In this document: piece after piece, positions 33,277-43,233 of the stretch
How positions within the stretch are numbered: position 1 is the stretch's first letter
Layout: each line of letters starts with the position of its first letter
From: Cadophora sp. MPI-SDFR-AT-0126
Taxonomy: Eukaryota > Ascomycota > Leotiomycetes > Helotiales > Ploettnerulaceae
DNA length: 64,000 bases
Assembly (NCBI GenBank): GCA_020747065.1
Contig: JAGMVK010000003.1
Span: forward strand, 930,001 to 994,000
Direction of reading: 5' to 3'
Notes under the pieces: model-generated
Databases searched by the model: none
Seen by the model: the letters and a program-made list of their open reading frames with translations, nothing else
What the model was told of the DNA's origin: nothing
Position numbers and translations under genes: made by a program

Positions 33277-35355
33277 ATGCCAGACACAGGCCACGAGTCA
33301 AGCTCGACAGCAGGTCGAATGGCTTGCGCTTTCTGCCGCAGGCGCAAGTTGAAATGCAACAAGGAACTGCCAAAATGCCAATCTTGCTTGAAATTTGGCT
33401 TCGACTGTGAATATGTGACTCCCGGTACCCCGGGAGGAATGAAGAAGTTGGAAGGGGAGCGGTCATCACGTGTGCGGCAGCTTGAAAGCCGTCTGGGTTC
33501 GTCCTTCTAGACACGGGCTTAATTGCCTCGTAGATGGAGTATTGACTTCAAGTAGGAAGAGTTGAGCAGCTACTCCGAGCTAAGAACCAACAATTAGGGC
33601 ACAACTCCACAGCACTTTCTTCAGGGGACGGCGCTGTGAAGACAGAGCCAGACGAAGCTTCTTTAAATGACAGTACTGCTACAGCCTTGTAAGTGTTCCT
33701 AACTTGAGGAAGAGCGATTTTGACATCGGTTTTCAAGAGAGCACATTTACTTTGAATTCATTCATCCAGCCGTGAATATTATACACCCGGAAAGATATGC
33801 CAAAGCTCGACCACCTCCATATCTACAACACGCAATTTACGCTGTATCCGCTGCTATAACAGAGGAGTATTCAGAACACCGAGAACGACTATATAAGTCG
33901 TCACGGAAACTTCTCCAGGAAGCCGAACTCCAAGACAAAAAACTTGACAGTCTGAGTCTGGCTCATGCACAGTCCTGGATTTTGATCGCCTTTTACGAGA
34001 TTTTACAGGGATACTTTCACAGAGCTTGGATGAGCTCATCTCGAGCAGTCCGTTTGGTTCAGATGATGAAGCTTCATCGTATAGATGCAGTGCTACAAAC
34101 CACAGATCCAAGTCTTATTCTTCTTGATGCAGCCAAGGACTTGACCGAAGTCGAGGAGAGAAGACGGATCTTCTGGATGGCATTCCTCATGGATCGGTAC
34201 AGCTGTATATCCATGGGCTGGCCGACTTTGATCGATGAAAGAGATGTAAGTCTTGAATGCGACTGCCTGCTTGTAAAGGCTAACGACAATAGATCCGGAC
34301 GTATCTGCCTGTTTCCAATGAAGCTTTTGCAAATTCGGTCTCTGAACAGCGTCTCTTCCTCTCTCAAGCTAAATCAGCTCAAGAGCCTGAGCACATATCG
34401 ACCTTCGCCTGTCAGGTCGTCCTCTCCTCTCTATGTGCAAATAAATTGAGCGAGCTTCAGCGTTTTGATCCTAACGTGCCAGCAACGCAGCCTCTAGGCA
34501 ACGCGTGGTTGAAACCGCAAAGACTAAATGACCCGCTTACGACGATTTTCTGCGTTCCTCAGAACCTGACCTCGCGGCCGTCGCAACTGAATCCTGCGAG
34601 TGTAATTTTGGATATTTTCGCTGCTGCTTCGACAATTTGTGTTCATCGTGCAGCACAATCGCAAGTCAGAGAGGATCCAGTCTCTGCCGAGATGATTTCT
34701 CAGAGCAGAAAGCAATGTCTCGAAGTTTCTTTCAGTATTTTCAGACTGATGGAGATGACTTGTCACTGGGACCTACGCGTGGTGAGTTTTCTTCTCAGAC
34801 GATTGTCCGACAAGGTCAACAAATGCTAAATTTTGGAGTTCTATCTTTGCTTCCCATTCTGCTTATATAATGCGGTCACTGTTTTCGCCAGCTTCTGGTT
34901 GGAGCAACAAATCGATCTATATGAGAGACCACTGAGGTTCCTGATTAAGTGCATGGACTCGTTCAAGAACATGCCTCTGGCGACTATTCTTCTCGCAGAT
35001 GTGGAAGCGGAATTCCCGGGCCTGATTGACCGACTCAACAGTAGTGTTGGACAAGGTGTAAGCTGCCTTGGCGGCCCACCGATTATCATATGCTGACTTG
35101 GTGGTGCAGGACTTGTCCGACAACTCGCATTTTGCCGCTCCAATACAGCTACAAACAATGAACGACTTCTCCGCTTCAGGTCCATCTCTGGACATGAGCT
35201 TTGCTGATGATTTTGGAGACATTGGAAATTTTGATCAATTATACGGCGCTGAGACATGGGATATAGATGATTCGATACTGGCCACTATGGGAGCACTTCC
35301 ACCATCCAACTTCGATACCTGGAACAACGACCTCGAGAAAGGGCCCGACCTATAG
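33277..35355 (+). CDS. Zn2Cys6 transcription factor with fungal-specific TF domain
   Basis: Six exons, 33277-33496, 33556-33688, 33738-34245, 34293-34781, 34839-35057 and 35110-35355, encode 604 aa. Residues 16-43 are the Zn(II)2Cys6 cluster (CAFCRRRKLKC ... CQSC ... C), followed by a short linker and a dimerisation helix (VRQLESRLGRVEQLLRAK). From about 120 the fungal-specific transcription factor domain (PF04082-like) begins with FEFIHPAVNIIHPERY and continues through AHAQSWILIAFYEILQGYFHRAWMSS-type helices and the conserved EERRRIFWMAFLMDRY. The C-terminal 80 residues are acidic (DMSFADDFGDIGNFDQLY) and may be the activation domain. It is convergent with the ceramidase gene. It lies 4 kb from the biotin cluster, but a regulatory link is untested. 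Confidence 0.93.
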
Positions 35356-35447
35356 CTATAAGCTCTCGAACTCTATTGCCAACAACACTACTTCTATCAC
35401 TGCAAGTTTCTAGGTCCACATTCAGCTGCCCACTTCTGCCCAATCCA

Positions 35448-36631
35448 TTACTTCGTCTTCTCGCGGGTAAGCTCTACCCTAGGAAGCGAAAATAAAGTGG
35501 GCCAGATGAGTTCGACTCCTTGTGTCTTTTGATCGGTTGCAGATAGGTTCGGGATGGACAACCGCAAATACTCAATGAAGACGACATAATAATACACGCC
35601 GAACGCGGTAAGTATATGCCACCTGTCTTCTGTTTAGCTGTCTCTTTCTCCCATATCTGCTTGGATTTGGGCTACGAACCATCCATGTCCTTCGCTTAAA
35701 AATCCAAGAGGCATCCCCACTTTGTCCCTGAAGTGGAGAAGCTCAGAGCAGTATGCTGTGTCCATACTCCATATGAAGATTCCCGAGACATATGTAACTG
35801 ACATGAATTAGTCACTATGCAAAATCTGATCGTTGGTATCCTTACCAAAGCCATAAAGTGCAAGTTGCTTCATGCCCTTCAGCACGACGGGGTCTGAGAT
35901 TCTGGTGGACAGCAGCCAGATGCACTGCAGAAAGCCGATGAAGACTAATGATGTGAAGAAAAGACGGAACATTCGCTCAATGCTCAAACAGTAGTGTACG
36001 ACTGAAACTGCGAAGATGGCAATGGACACTACGATGGAGAGTTTCCTTCGGCCTGCTTCTCCAACTGTCACCGTGAAGGCACCGTAGATGATCGTCGCGG
36101 TTGCGTAGAGCATTGAAGCTTCGTCCACTGGTACGATCAGTCTCTCAAAATACAAATGGACCAGCAGACAAACGCATTTGGCCTGTGTACTTGATGGTGG
36201 CATGATAAGCTACAGAACCTAGCCCCACTGCTATGAGCATTGCATGACCGAGGATGATCACACTGTCTTTCCCGTGACGTCGTGTATTTGCGATGCCTCG
36301 TGCTCCAAGGTATACTGTTTCTAGAGCTTAGCGTCTTCTGCGCGACGGGTTTGGGGTTCCTTACCGTACGCAGCACAGGTCACTGTTGAAATAAACTGCA
36401 CGATATACGATGATGCATAGCAGTCCTGTTAATTGCAATTAGCTCATGAAAATTTTATGGAAGGGAGGTAGGTAGATGAAACCATTTCACAAAATCTGTA
36501 TGCCGATTGTCAGCGGTGTAGCTCGCCAGACCGAGAGACACTTTTCTAATGGCAAATATTTACCTCGTCGCTGATGTCTTCTCTCCCCATGCAGATTCAC
36601 CTTCCACATACGGCCAAGAGAGGAAAGCCAT
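35448..36631 (-). CDS. alkaline ceramidase (Ypc1/Ydc1 family)
   Basis: Seven minus-strand exons, 36631-36564, 36495-36483 (13-nt microexon), 36425-36365, 36314-36174, 36127-35846, 35797-35680 and 35622-35448, sum to 858 nt and 285 aa. The spliced product starts MAFLSWPYVEGESAWGEKTS, then FCEMD (the conserved W/F-CE motif depends on the microexon). GLGSVAYHATIKYTGQMLDE supplies the Ser, His and Asp of the zinc site, and HGWWH in the C-terminal half supplies the two remaining His ligands. About seven transmembrane helices are expected. The enzyme sits in the ER/Golgi membrane and hydrolyses (phyto- or dihydro-) ceramide to a sphingoid base and fatty acid; the reaction is reversible in yeast. 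All metal ligands are intact, so it should be active. Confidence 0.92.
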
Positions 36632-37175
36632 GTTTGGATACTGGTTGTCGTCTTTCGCCTGGGTCGAATAGGTTGATGATACGTCTCAATATCCTCAGGT
36701 CCAAGAGTCTGCTTTATTTATGCACGGCTGAGACTGCGCCATGTTTAGGGCGCTGCTTCCATGATTGGCCAAAGGCGGAACCGGGAAATTGGCGCGGGAA
36801 CACGACCGCAAGTACGGGCAGCACACGGGAATTATTATCCCTTGAGATATTCTGATTCCTGTTACAACCTCATTCCGCAATGGAATATACTTTCTTTGGC
36901 ACAGACGTCAAAGTTGATCCATGCAGATCAGTCCTTATGGTCGGGCTAACTAGACGTGGGAAACTTGAGATCGGCCAAGCCCCGAAACTCTTCCCCACAT
37001 CCCACCTTGCACAACGAAGGGCGTCGACTAAGGGCATTACAAATGCAAAAAATAATTATACTTAAACGGATGTTTGTCCGATGTCCCATACCATCATATT
37101 CAGTACATTTTCGATGAGGAATAGCCCAGTTGTCTGTTTCGACAAAGATTTCGGTGACATAGTCAGCAAAGCTCA
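36632..37175. promoter_or_regulatory. divergent promoter of ceramidase and MFS transporter genes
   Basis: A 544-bp head-to-head interval. No specific site was identified. Confidence 0.45.
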
Positions 37176-38622
37176 ATGGCCACTTCAACGACTACAATCT
37201 CCGAAACCGTCGTGGAGCTCAACTACTGGGACCAGCATGAGGCTGGTAGCAGTCGACTGAATGAATTACACCCAACTCGCCCGAGAGAAAGATCAGATCT
37301 CGAAGGAGAGAATGTCGTGATTCAGCAATTGCTGCCGGCCGATGGTGGCCCAGCAGCGTGGAGGCTGCTGGTCGCAGCTTTCGTCTTCGAGGCATTGTTA
37401 TGGGGTTTGTAACTCGTTTTGAAGACCTTCTATAGACAATGCTGAGGTTCATGCAGGCTTCCCCATATCCTTTGGTGTCTTTCAAGACTTCTACTCCAAA
37501 CAGCCGGAATTCGAGGGAAGTTCACAAATCGCTCTCATTGGTACCATGGCACAAGGACTGTGCTACCTAGGTGCACCCATGTCTGCAGTACTCACTAAGC
37601 GATTTCCTAAATACCATCGGCAGCAAATTTGGGTTGCATGGCCTATCTGTATCGGTGGCCTTGTCGCAGCATCATTTACTTCAAGTGTCAGCGGCTTGAT
37701 TGCCACGCAGGGCGTGATGTATGGTCTCGGATTCATCACCTTGACATATCCAATCATCTGTATGGTCGACGAATGGTGGATCAAACGGAAAGGCATGGCC
37801 TTCGGAGCCATCTCTTGCGCGTCTGGTGCGTCTGGTGCAGCGATGCCTTTCATCACCTCTGCCTTGCTTGAGAAGTATGGCTACAAGACAGCACTCCGGA
37901 TAATTGCAGTTGCTATGACGCTTCTCACTGCACCGCTAATCCCTTTGCTGAAGGGACGGCTTCCGCCTTCAGAGCAAGGCGCAATCGCCAGAGTCAACTT
38001 GTCCTTCCTCAAGAAGCCTCTATTCTACATTTACGCAACGGCTACGCTGATCCAAAGTCTGGGGTTTTTCTTCCCCGCCATCTACCTCCCCACATATGCC
38101 ACGGCTTTAGGCTTGAGTGCGACAGAAGGAGCTCTCATTCTCGCTACCATGTCCATCTCTCAGACATTTGGACAGTTCGCCGTTGGATTCATGACCGATA
38201 AAAAGTTTCCAGTTACCGGGCTTGTCATCGGCTGTTCAGCCGTTGCCACAATCGCTGTGCTAGCCATCTGGGGCCTGGCAAAATCTCTAGGCTTGCTGAT
38301 TTTCTTCAGCGTTATCTACGGGTTTTTCGCATCAGCTTTTAGTCCATTGAGGGTTGGCATGGGAAAGGCCGTGAGCGATGATCCGTCGGCACTGGTGGCA
38401 ACGTACGCCATTCTTTGTTTTTGTCAAGGCATTGGAAATGTTCTTGTCGGCCCGATCAGTTCAGCTTTACTGTCTCAAAGAGCTGCTGTGGATGCATATG
38501 CAATTTTGAGGTTCAGGAATATGGTCATTTTTACGGGTGGGAGCATGTTTCTGAGCGCCCTTGTTGTCGTACCGTGGTTACTGTGGTCTCGTCAGAAGAG
38601 AATTGGCTTCATTCGCGGTTGA
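37176..38622 (+). CDS. MFS transporter, monocarboxylate-permease-like
   Basis: Two exons, 37176-37404 and 37457-38622, encode 464 aa. A 60-residue hydrophilic N-terminus ends in DGGPAAWRLLVAAFVFEALLWG, the standard opening of fungal MCT-type (Mch) permeases, and is followed by FPISFGVFQDFY. Twelve transmembrane segments can be counted, with YGLGFITLTYP and DEWWIKRKGMAFG (loop 4-5) and a central hydrophilic loop near residue 255. Yeast Mch proteins do not carry classical monocarboxylates; Mch5 carries riboflavin, and relatives in mould clusters carry small acids or metabolites. The gene sits 1 kb upstream of bioF in the same orientation, so a precursor or vitamin role is conceivable but unproven. 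Confidence 0.9.
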
Positions 38623-39617
38623 ATCCAGCTTTCTATTCGACAATTACAAGGAGATACCAACAGTGAGAAGGGATCGTACCGACCGTTGAGCCTTATCCAC
38701 TCCAACCCATTTACGTTCAACACTCCTGGTTCATGGACGGTGACATTCACAACGATCGGAGCATAGACACCACGACCAGTTGTTAACAAGATGAGGAACA
38801 TATCTCGAAATCCAGTTTTCATGCTGCGCAAGCAGCCAAGCGACGTCTTTCTCATTTTTGGAACTGTATGCTGAAGCCCTCTCCTTGGTAGTTCGGGTAA
38901 GCGAGCCCCTGGATTTACGTGAACTTCATAAAACACAACAAAATACATGGAATACCCCCTAGAAGCTACCCAAACTTGAGAATTAGGTCCTTTATATTGG
39001 CGCTGATAACTGAAACGAGAATCCATATATCCCGCCACACCGTGCTCTGACACAAATCGAGATCTAATCTTTCCACCAGGTTCGCAATTCGAAATTACTT
39101 GCATAAATATAAAGCAGGACACAAGATCTTACATCAAGTCAGATATCAGCAGAACCGAACATGATAGAGCTCCAAATGATATTCTGCAAAGAAGAGGGCT
39201 GACTTCCAATCCAGCAACCCCCACAAAGCCACACTGGATTTGTTGAGTGTTAGTGTGTTGAGAGGTTGAGAGCCTTACAGGCCAGGCCATTATCGTCTCC
39301 CCTTTATGACTGAACAGATCTTAACTGAAAGAAGCATCAGATCGCTAGCTCACCGACATACAGCTCAAATTGTGCTTCAGCTGAATCTACTCATCATGTA
39401 TGAGCAGGCTAGTGAACAATCACGTGTGTGTGGATATTATCCGTTGATCTACACACCCCTGTCCGAGGAAATACCTTCCTTTGCCGGACTCAGGGATGAC
39501 TCGAAATCTAAGATGAGGTGCCATTCGACGTGAATCCAGCAATTGGATAATCTCATCATCCAATTGTTCTCACCAGTCGTCTTCGTTGTTTCTAAAAAAT
39601 CACGCTCAACGCAAAAA
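38623..39617. other. intergenic, promoter of bioF
   Basis: About 1 kb with no supported coding sequence. The last 100 bp before the bioF ATG contain CT/A-rich leader sequence. Confidence 0.5.
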
Positions 39618-40984
39618 ATGCCTCCCTCCATCCACAACTCAATGACCTCCCTCCTCTCAAAACGCAAAACCAACTCCGCTCTTCGGGCACTGACAACCTG
39701 CCCACCTACATCGATCGACTTCTCCTCCAACGACTTCCTCTCCCTATCTCACTCACCCGCTCTAAAAACCGCGTACCTCACCGAGCTCACCACGTCTCCC
39801 AACTTCCATCTCGGCAGCGGCGGTTCTCGCCTCCTAGACGGGAACTCCTCGTATGCAGAAGATCTCGAGGAGGAGATAGCGGCTTTTCATAACGCTCCTG
39901 CGGCGCTGCTATTCAATTCGGGATTTGATGCTAATTCGGGATTCTTTGCTTGTGTACCACAGCGAGGAGATGTGGTGTTGTATGACGAGTTTGTGCATGC
40001 GAGTGTGCACGAGGGGATGAGGTTGTCTAGAGTTGGGGTTTGTAAGGCGTTTTCTCATAATTCTTTGAGCGATCTGAGGGTTAAGATTGAGGAGGTCAGG
40101 GGTGATGAGAGGGTAGTGAGGGGTGAAAAGAATGTATTTGTGGCGGTTGAGAGTCTGTATTCCATGGATGGGGATTTGGCGCCTATTGAAGAGATCGTGG
40201 ATTTAATTGACGATCTGCTACCGAATGGGAATGGTCTTGTTATTGTGGACGAAGCTCATTCAAATGGCGCATATGGATTTCAAGGGAGAGGAATAGTGTG
40301 TAGTCTTGGCCTGGAGAAAAGAGTGTTTGCGAGACTGCACACTTTTGGGAAAGGACTGGCTTGCAATGGAGGTGACTTGATCTTCCTCCCTGTAGAATCC
40401 TTGCTGACACACGAGAGCTGCCATTCTCTGTTCTCCATTGACGAGAGAATATCTGGTCAACTATGCGAGACCATTGATCTACAGCACATCGATGTCCTTT
40501 CCGAGTCTAGCAGCTATAAAAGTTGTCTACTCGCTCATGAAGCGGGGCGATACACAACCAGTAAGTCTTTTACCTCCACGTTCCTTGGAGTGTGTCGCTG
40601 ACAGTCACAAAGCTCATCATTTACCTAAACAAATTAATCAAGTACATGTACCAGCAACTTTCAAGTCTGCTTCCCCATGTGAGACACCCAGTCACGGGAA
40701 TCTCTCTTCTTCAGCTTCCCAAAGATGTACCGCGTTCACCAATCTTCGCTCTACTGACTCCTGAACCTCGGAATTTGGCCAAACACTGCCAGGATGACGG
40801 GTTCGTGGTACGTGCGATTGTTCCGCCGACAGTTCCTGAAGGCACGCAGAGGATAAGAGTTTGTCTACATGCTGGCAATACGTCTCAAGATGTAGATAGA
40901 CTTGTTGCAAGGATCAAGCGTTGGTTGGAATTGAAGGGTAGGATTGGAACGGTTGAGGAGAGGCAAGTGAGGGCTGTATTGTAA
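39618..40984 (+). CDS. bioF: 8-amino-7-oxononanoate (KAPA) synthase
   Basis: Three exons, 39618-40371, 40418-40560 and 40613-40984, encode 422 aa. Intron 1 is only 46 bp (GTGACT ... AGAG, branch GCTGAC) but restores NGAAILCSPLTREYL, exactly the family sequence. The alpha-oxoamine synthase fold is clear: SSNDFLSLS, GSGGSRLLDGN, the VDEAHSNGAYG PLP-ring/Asp segment and HTFGKGLA, whose Lys forms the Schiff base. It condenses pimeloyl-CoA (or -ACP) with alanine to KAPA, the first committed biotin step. In Aspergillus this enzyme is peroxisomal; here the C-terminus is RAVL, not a canonical SKL-type signal. Tail-to-tail with bioB, 105 bp apart. Confidence 0.93.
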
Positions 40985-41089
40985 CGACATTTGATGCTTA
41001 GGCTTCATACCAAAATAGAATATTTGAATCAAAGTTTCCTTTTGTGTTGACATAATCGGCTATGGATATCAATCGTATAATGCAACTAC

Positions 41090-42412
41090 TCACGCCGTCG
41101 CCTCGAGCCTCTGTTCATGCTTCGTCTCCAATGGCGCCGACTTAGACACAAGCTCTCTCAAAGCTTCCACCTCGAAACTCTCCATCGGTCTGAGACCCCA
41201 CTTATTGAAGATAACCCTATCCTCATCCCAACCATTACAATCGGTCGTAAGCATCTTCTCACCAGTGAACACAGCATTGGCACCCGCCATGAAGCAGAGA
41301 ACTTGCTGCTCCTCAGAGAGAGTGGTGCGGCCTGCGGCGAGGCGGATGATGGTTCGCGGCATGATCAATCTGGCAGTTGCGATAGTCCGCAATGTTGCGT
41401 CGAATGGCGAAGGCTCGTTGTCTCCCAGTGGCGTGCCTTTGATCGGAACAAGTGTGTTAACCGGAAAACTCTCGGGGTGAGAAGGTAGTGTTGCGACTGT
41501 GTAGAGGAGCCCGACATGATCACTTGGCTTCTCCCCAAGCCCAAGGATACCGCCCGTGCAAACATTGAGGCCTGCGTCTCTGACATTCTGAATAGTCTGT
41601 AGTCGTTCATCATAACTTCGAGTCGAGATCACCGAAGGGTAGAAGTCCCGCGACGTATCGACATTATGGTTGTACGCCGTGAGGCCAGCTTCCTTCAGCT
41701 CCTTGGCTTGTTCCAGATTGATCATTCCTAGCGTGACGCAGACCTCCATTCCCATGTCTCGTACACCGTTGACCATGGCTTTAATATTCTTTAGACCTGA
41801 CTTCCGCCCTCTCATATCCCTCCAAGCTGCTCCCATGCAAAACCTCGTGCTTCCATTGTTTTTGGCGATGCGTGCAGCCTCGAGAACCGAATCCACCGTA
41901 ACCATCTTCGAGGCTTTCAGGCCAGTCTGGTACCGGGACGATTGTGCACACTGGAGAATAGTTAGTTTTCCTTATATTCACACGTGCCATGTTTCATTTC
42001 GAATTGGCTTCCGGTGAAGGTGCTACTCACGTAGGAACAGTCCTCACTGCATCCCCCTGTCTTGATGTTCATGAGCGTACACATCTGGATGGCCGCCGGG
42101 TTGTGGAACTTTCTGTGAACAGTGCCCTAATCCAGACATTAGTAGCGCTTGATACCTATTTGAATTTCCACTTACAGCTGCATATGCCAGATTCATCAAC
42201 GGCGTGTCATACAATTCCTTAATTTCATCTTTTGTCCAGTCGTTCCTTGGAGCTGTAGCAGCCACAGCCTTCTCAAAAGTCGAGAGGGGTTTCGCGACTT
42301 GGTGAGCAGCTACCGACACAGTTCCATACTTCCTCACAAGAGACTGACAATTGCTCTCCCGAAGCAGAGCTTTACAGCCAGCAGCCAGGAACTGAGGTCG
42401 ACGACCAGACAT
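41090..42412 (-). CDS. bioB: biotin synthase (radical SAM)
   Basis: Three minus-strand exons, 42412-42176, 42126-42031 and 41950-41090, encode 397 aa. The N-terminal 35 residues ([17 protein letters not shown]) are Arg/Ala-rich and look like a mitochondrial presequence. [16 protein letters not shown] leads into the radical-SAM cluster motif CSEDCSYC (CX3CX2C), whose last Cys is contributed by exon 3. Downstream are YNHNVDTS, the second-cluster Cys in [11 protein letters not shown], and RLAAGRTTL with the Arg that binds the auxiliary 2Fe-2S cluster. It inserts sulfur into dethiobiotin, giving biotin, in the mitochondrial matrix. It is head-to-head with bioDA. Confidence 0.96.
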
Positions 42413-43233
42413 GATGCTCGACTCTGATCAATTCAATTGACTCACTGAGAAGCTCCTTGTGAATTCCAAAGCACCCTTAGAAGATCACATGGGGGGGCAG
42501 GGCAGGGCAGTGTAGGACCCCTCGAGTTTGGACTCATGTCTTAGGCTGAGTGGTCGTGGTGGGGTGTCCCCCTGTCGGTACATCTGCATCTCCGCTCGGT
42601 TGCTTCTACCGACTCCAGAGCTGACAACTGTTGAACAGCTACTTGTTGGTTTCGTTGCAGCCCCGCCCACCAATCACTCAACCACGAAATGATGAGAGCA
42701 ATCTCCTCTGCTCCTGTCCCCTGGGTTGGCGCCTTGACTAGAGCCAGGTCAGCTAGTGCTTGCTTCAGGGCTTCAAATAATTGCCTCAACATCGACAAGG
42801 TTCATAGATAGTTGCATTAGAAGGAAGAGGGGGCCCGCGGAGCCGGCATGAAAAGATTGAAGCGCAACCGAGGGTAGCCGTGAGAAGTATGTTCGAGCTG
42901 GTCGTCATCAGCCATGCTATAATAAAATGACCTATACTCGGCATTCCGACTTTCCTGTGATTCAGAAGTGGCCAAATTAAACTTCGCTGGTTTTCCCGCG
43001 GGTTGGTTGTACCGGTCTGTAGGCTACTGTAGTGCAGTTTTCGGGAGGGGAGAAAGGCCTAGGTGATAATCCCACCCCATTGTTTTGCTACATTAATCCC
43101 GTCAGTAAACTGCACCGCTTTGATGGATGCCGTTCTTCTTCATGACTGACTCGAAACGATTCTGCGAACAGTTAATTACCATAGTTACTCAGGAATGGAA
43201 GCTATAGCAATCAGAAATTCCAATTGAGCGAGG
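42413..43233. promoter_or_regulatory. shared divergent promoter of bioB and bioDA
   Basis: An 821-bp head-to-head interval between two consecutive steps of one pathway, hence the likely site of co-regulation. A G-rich tract G7-CA-G3-CA-G3 at 42490-42506 lies 78 bp upstream of the bioB ATG. A 86-codon minus-strand frame at 42541-42798 shows no family features and is not annotated as a gene. Confidence 0.55.

Noticed and set aside
35808..36203. Independent 131-aa membrane protein
   Set aside because: Its ends are intron read-through; it is the central part of the seven-exon alkaline ceramidase.
42541..42798. 86-codon minus-strand frame in the bioB/bioDA promoter
   Set aside because: Partly amphipathic sequence but no family features, no intron support, and it occupies the promoter between two certain genes.
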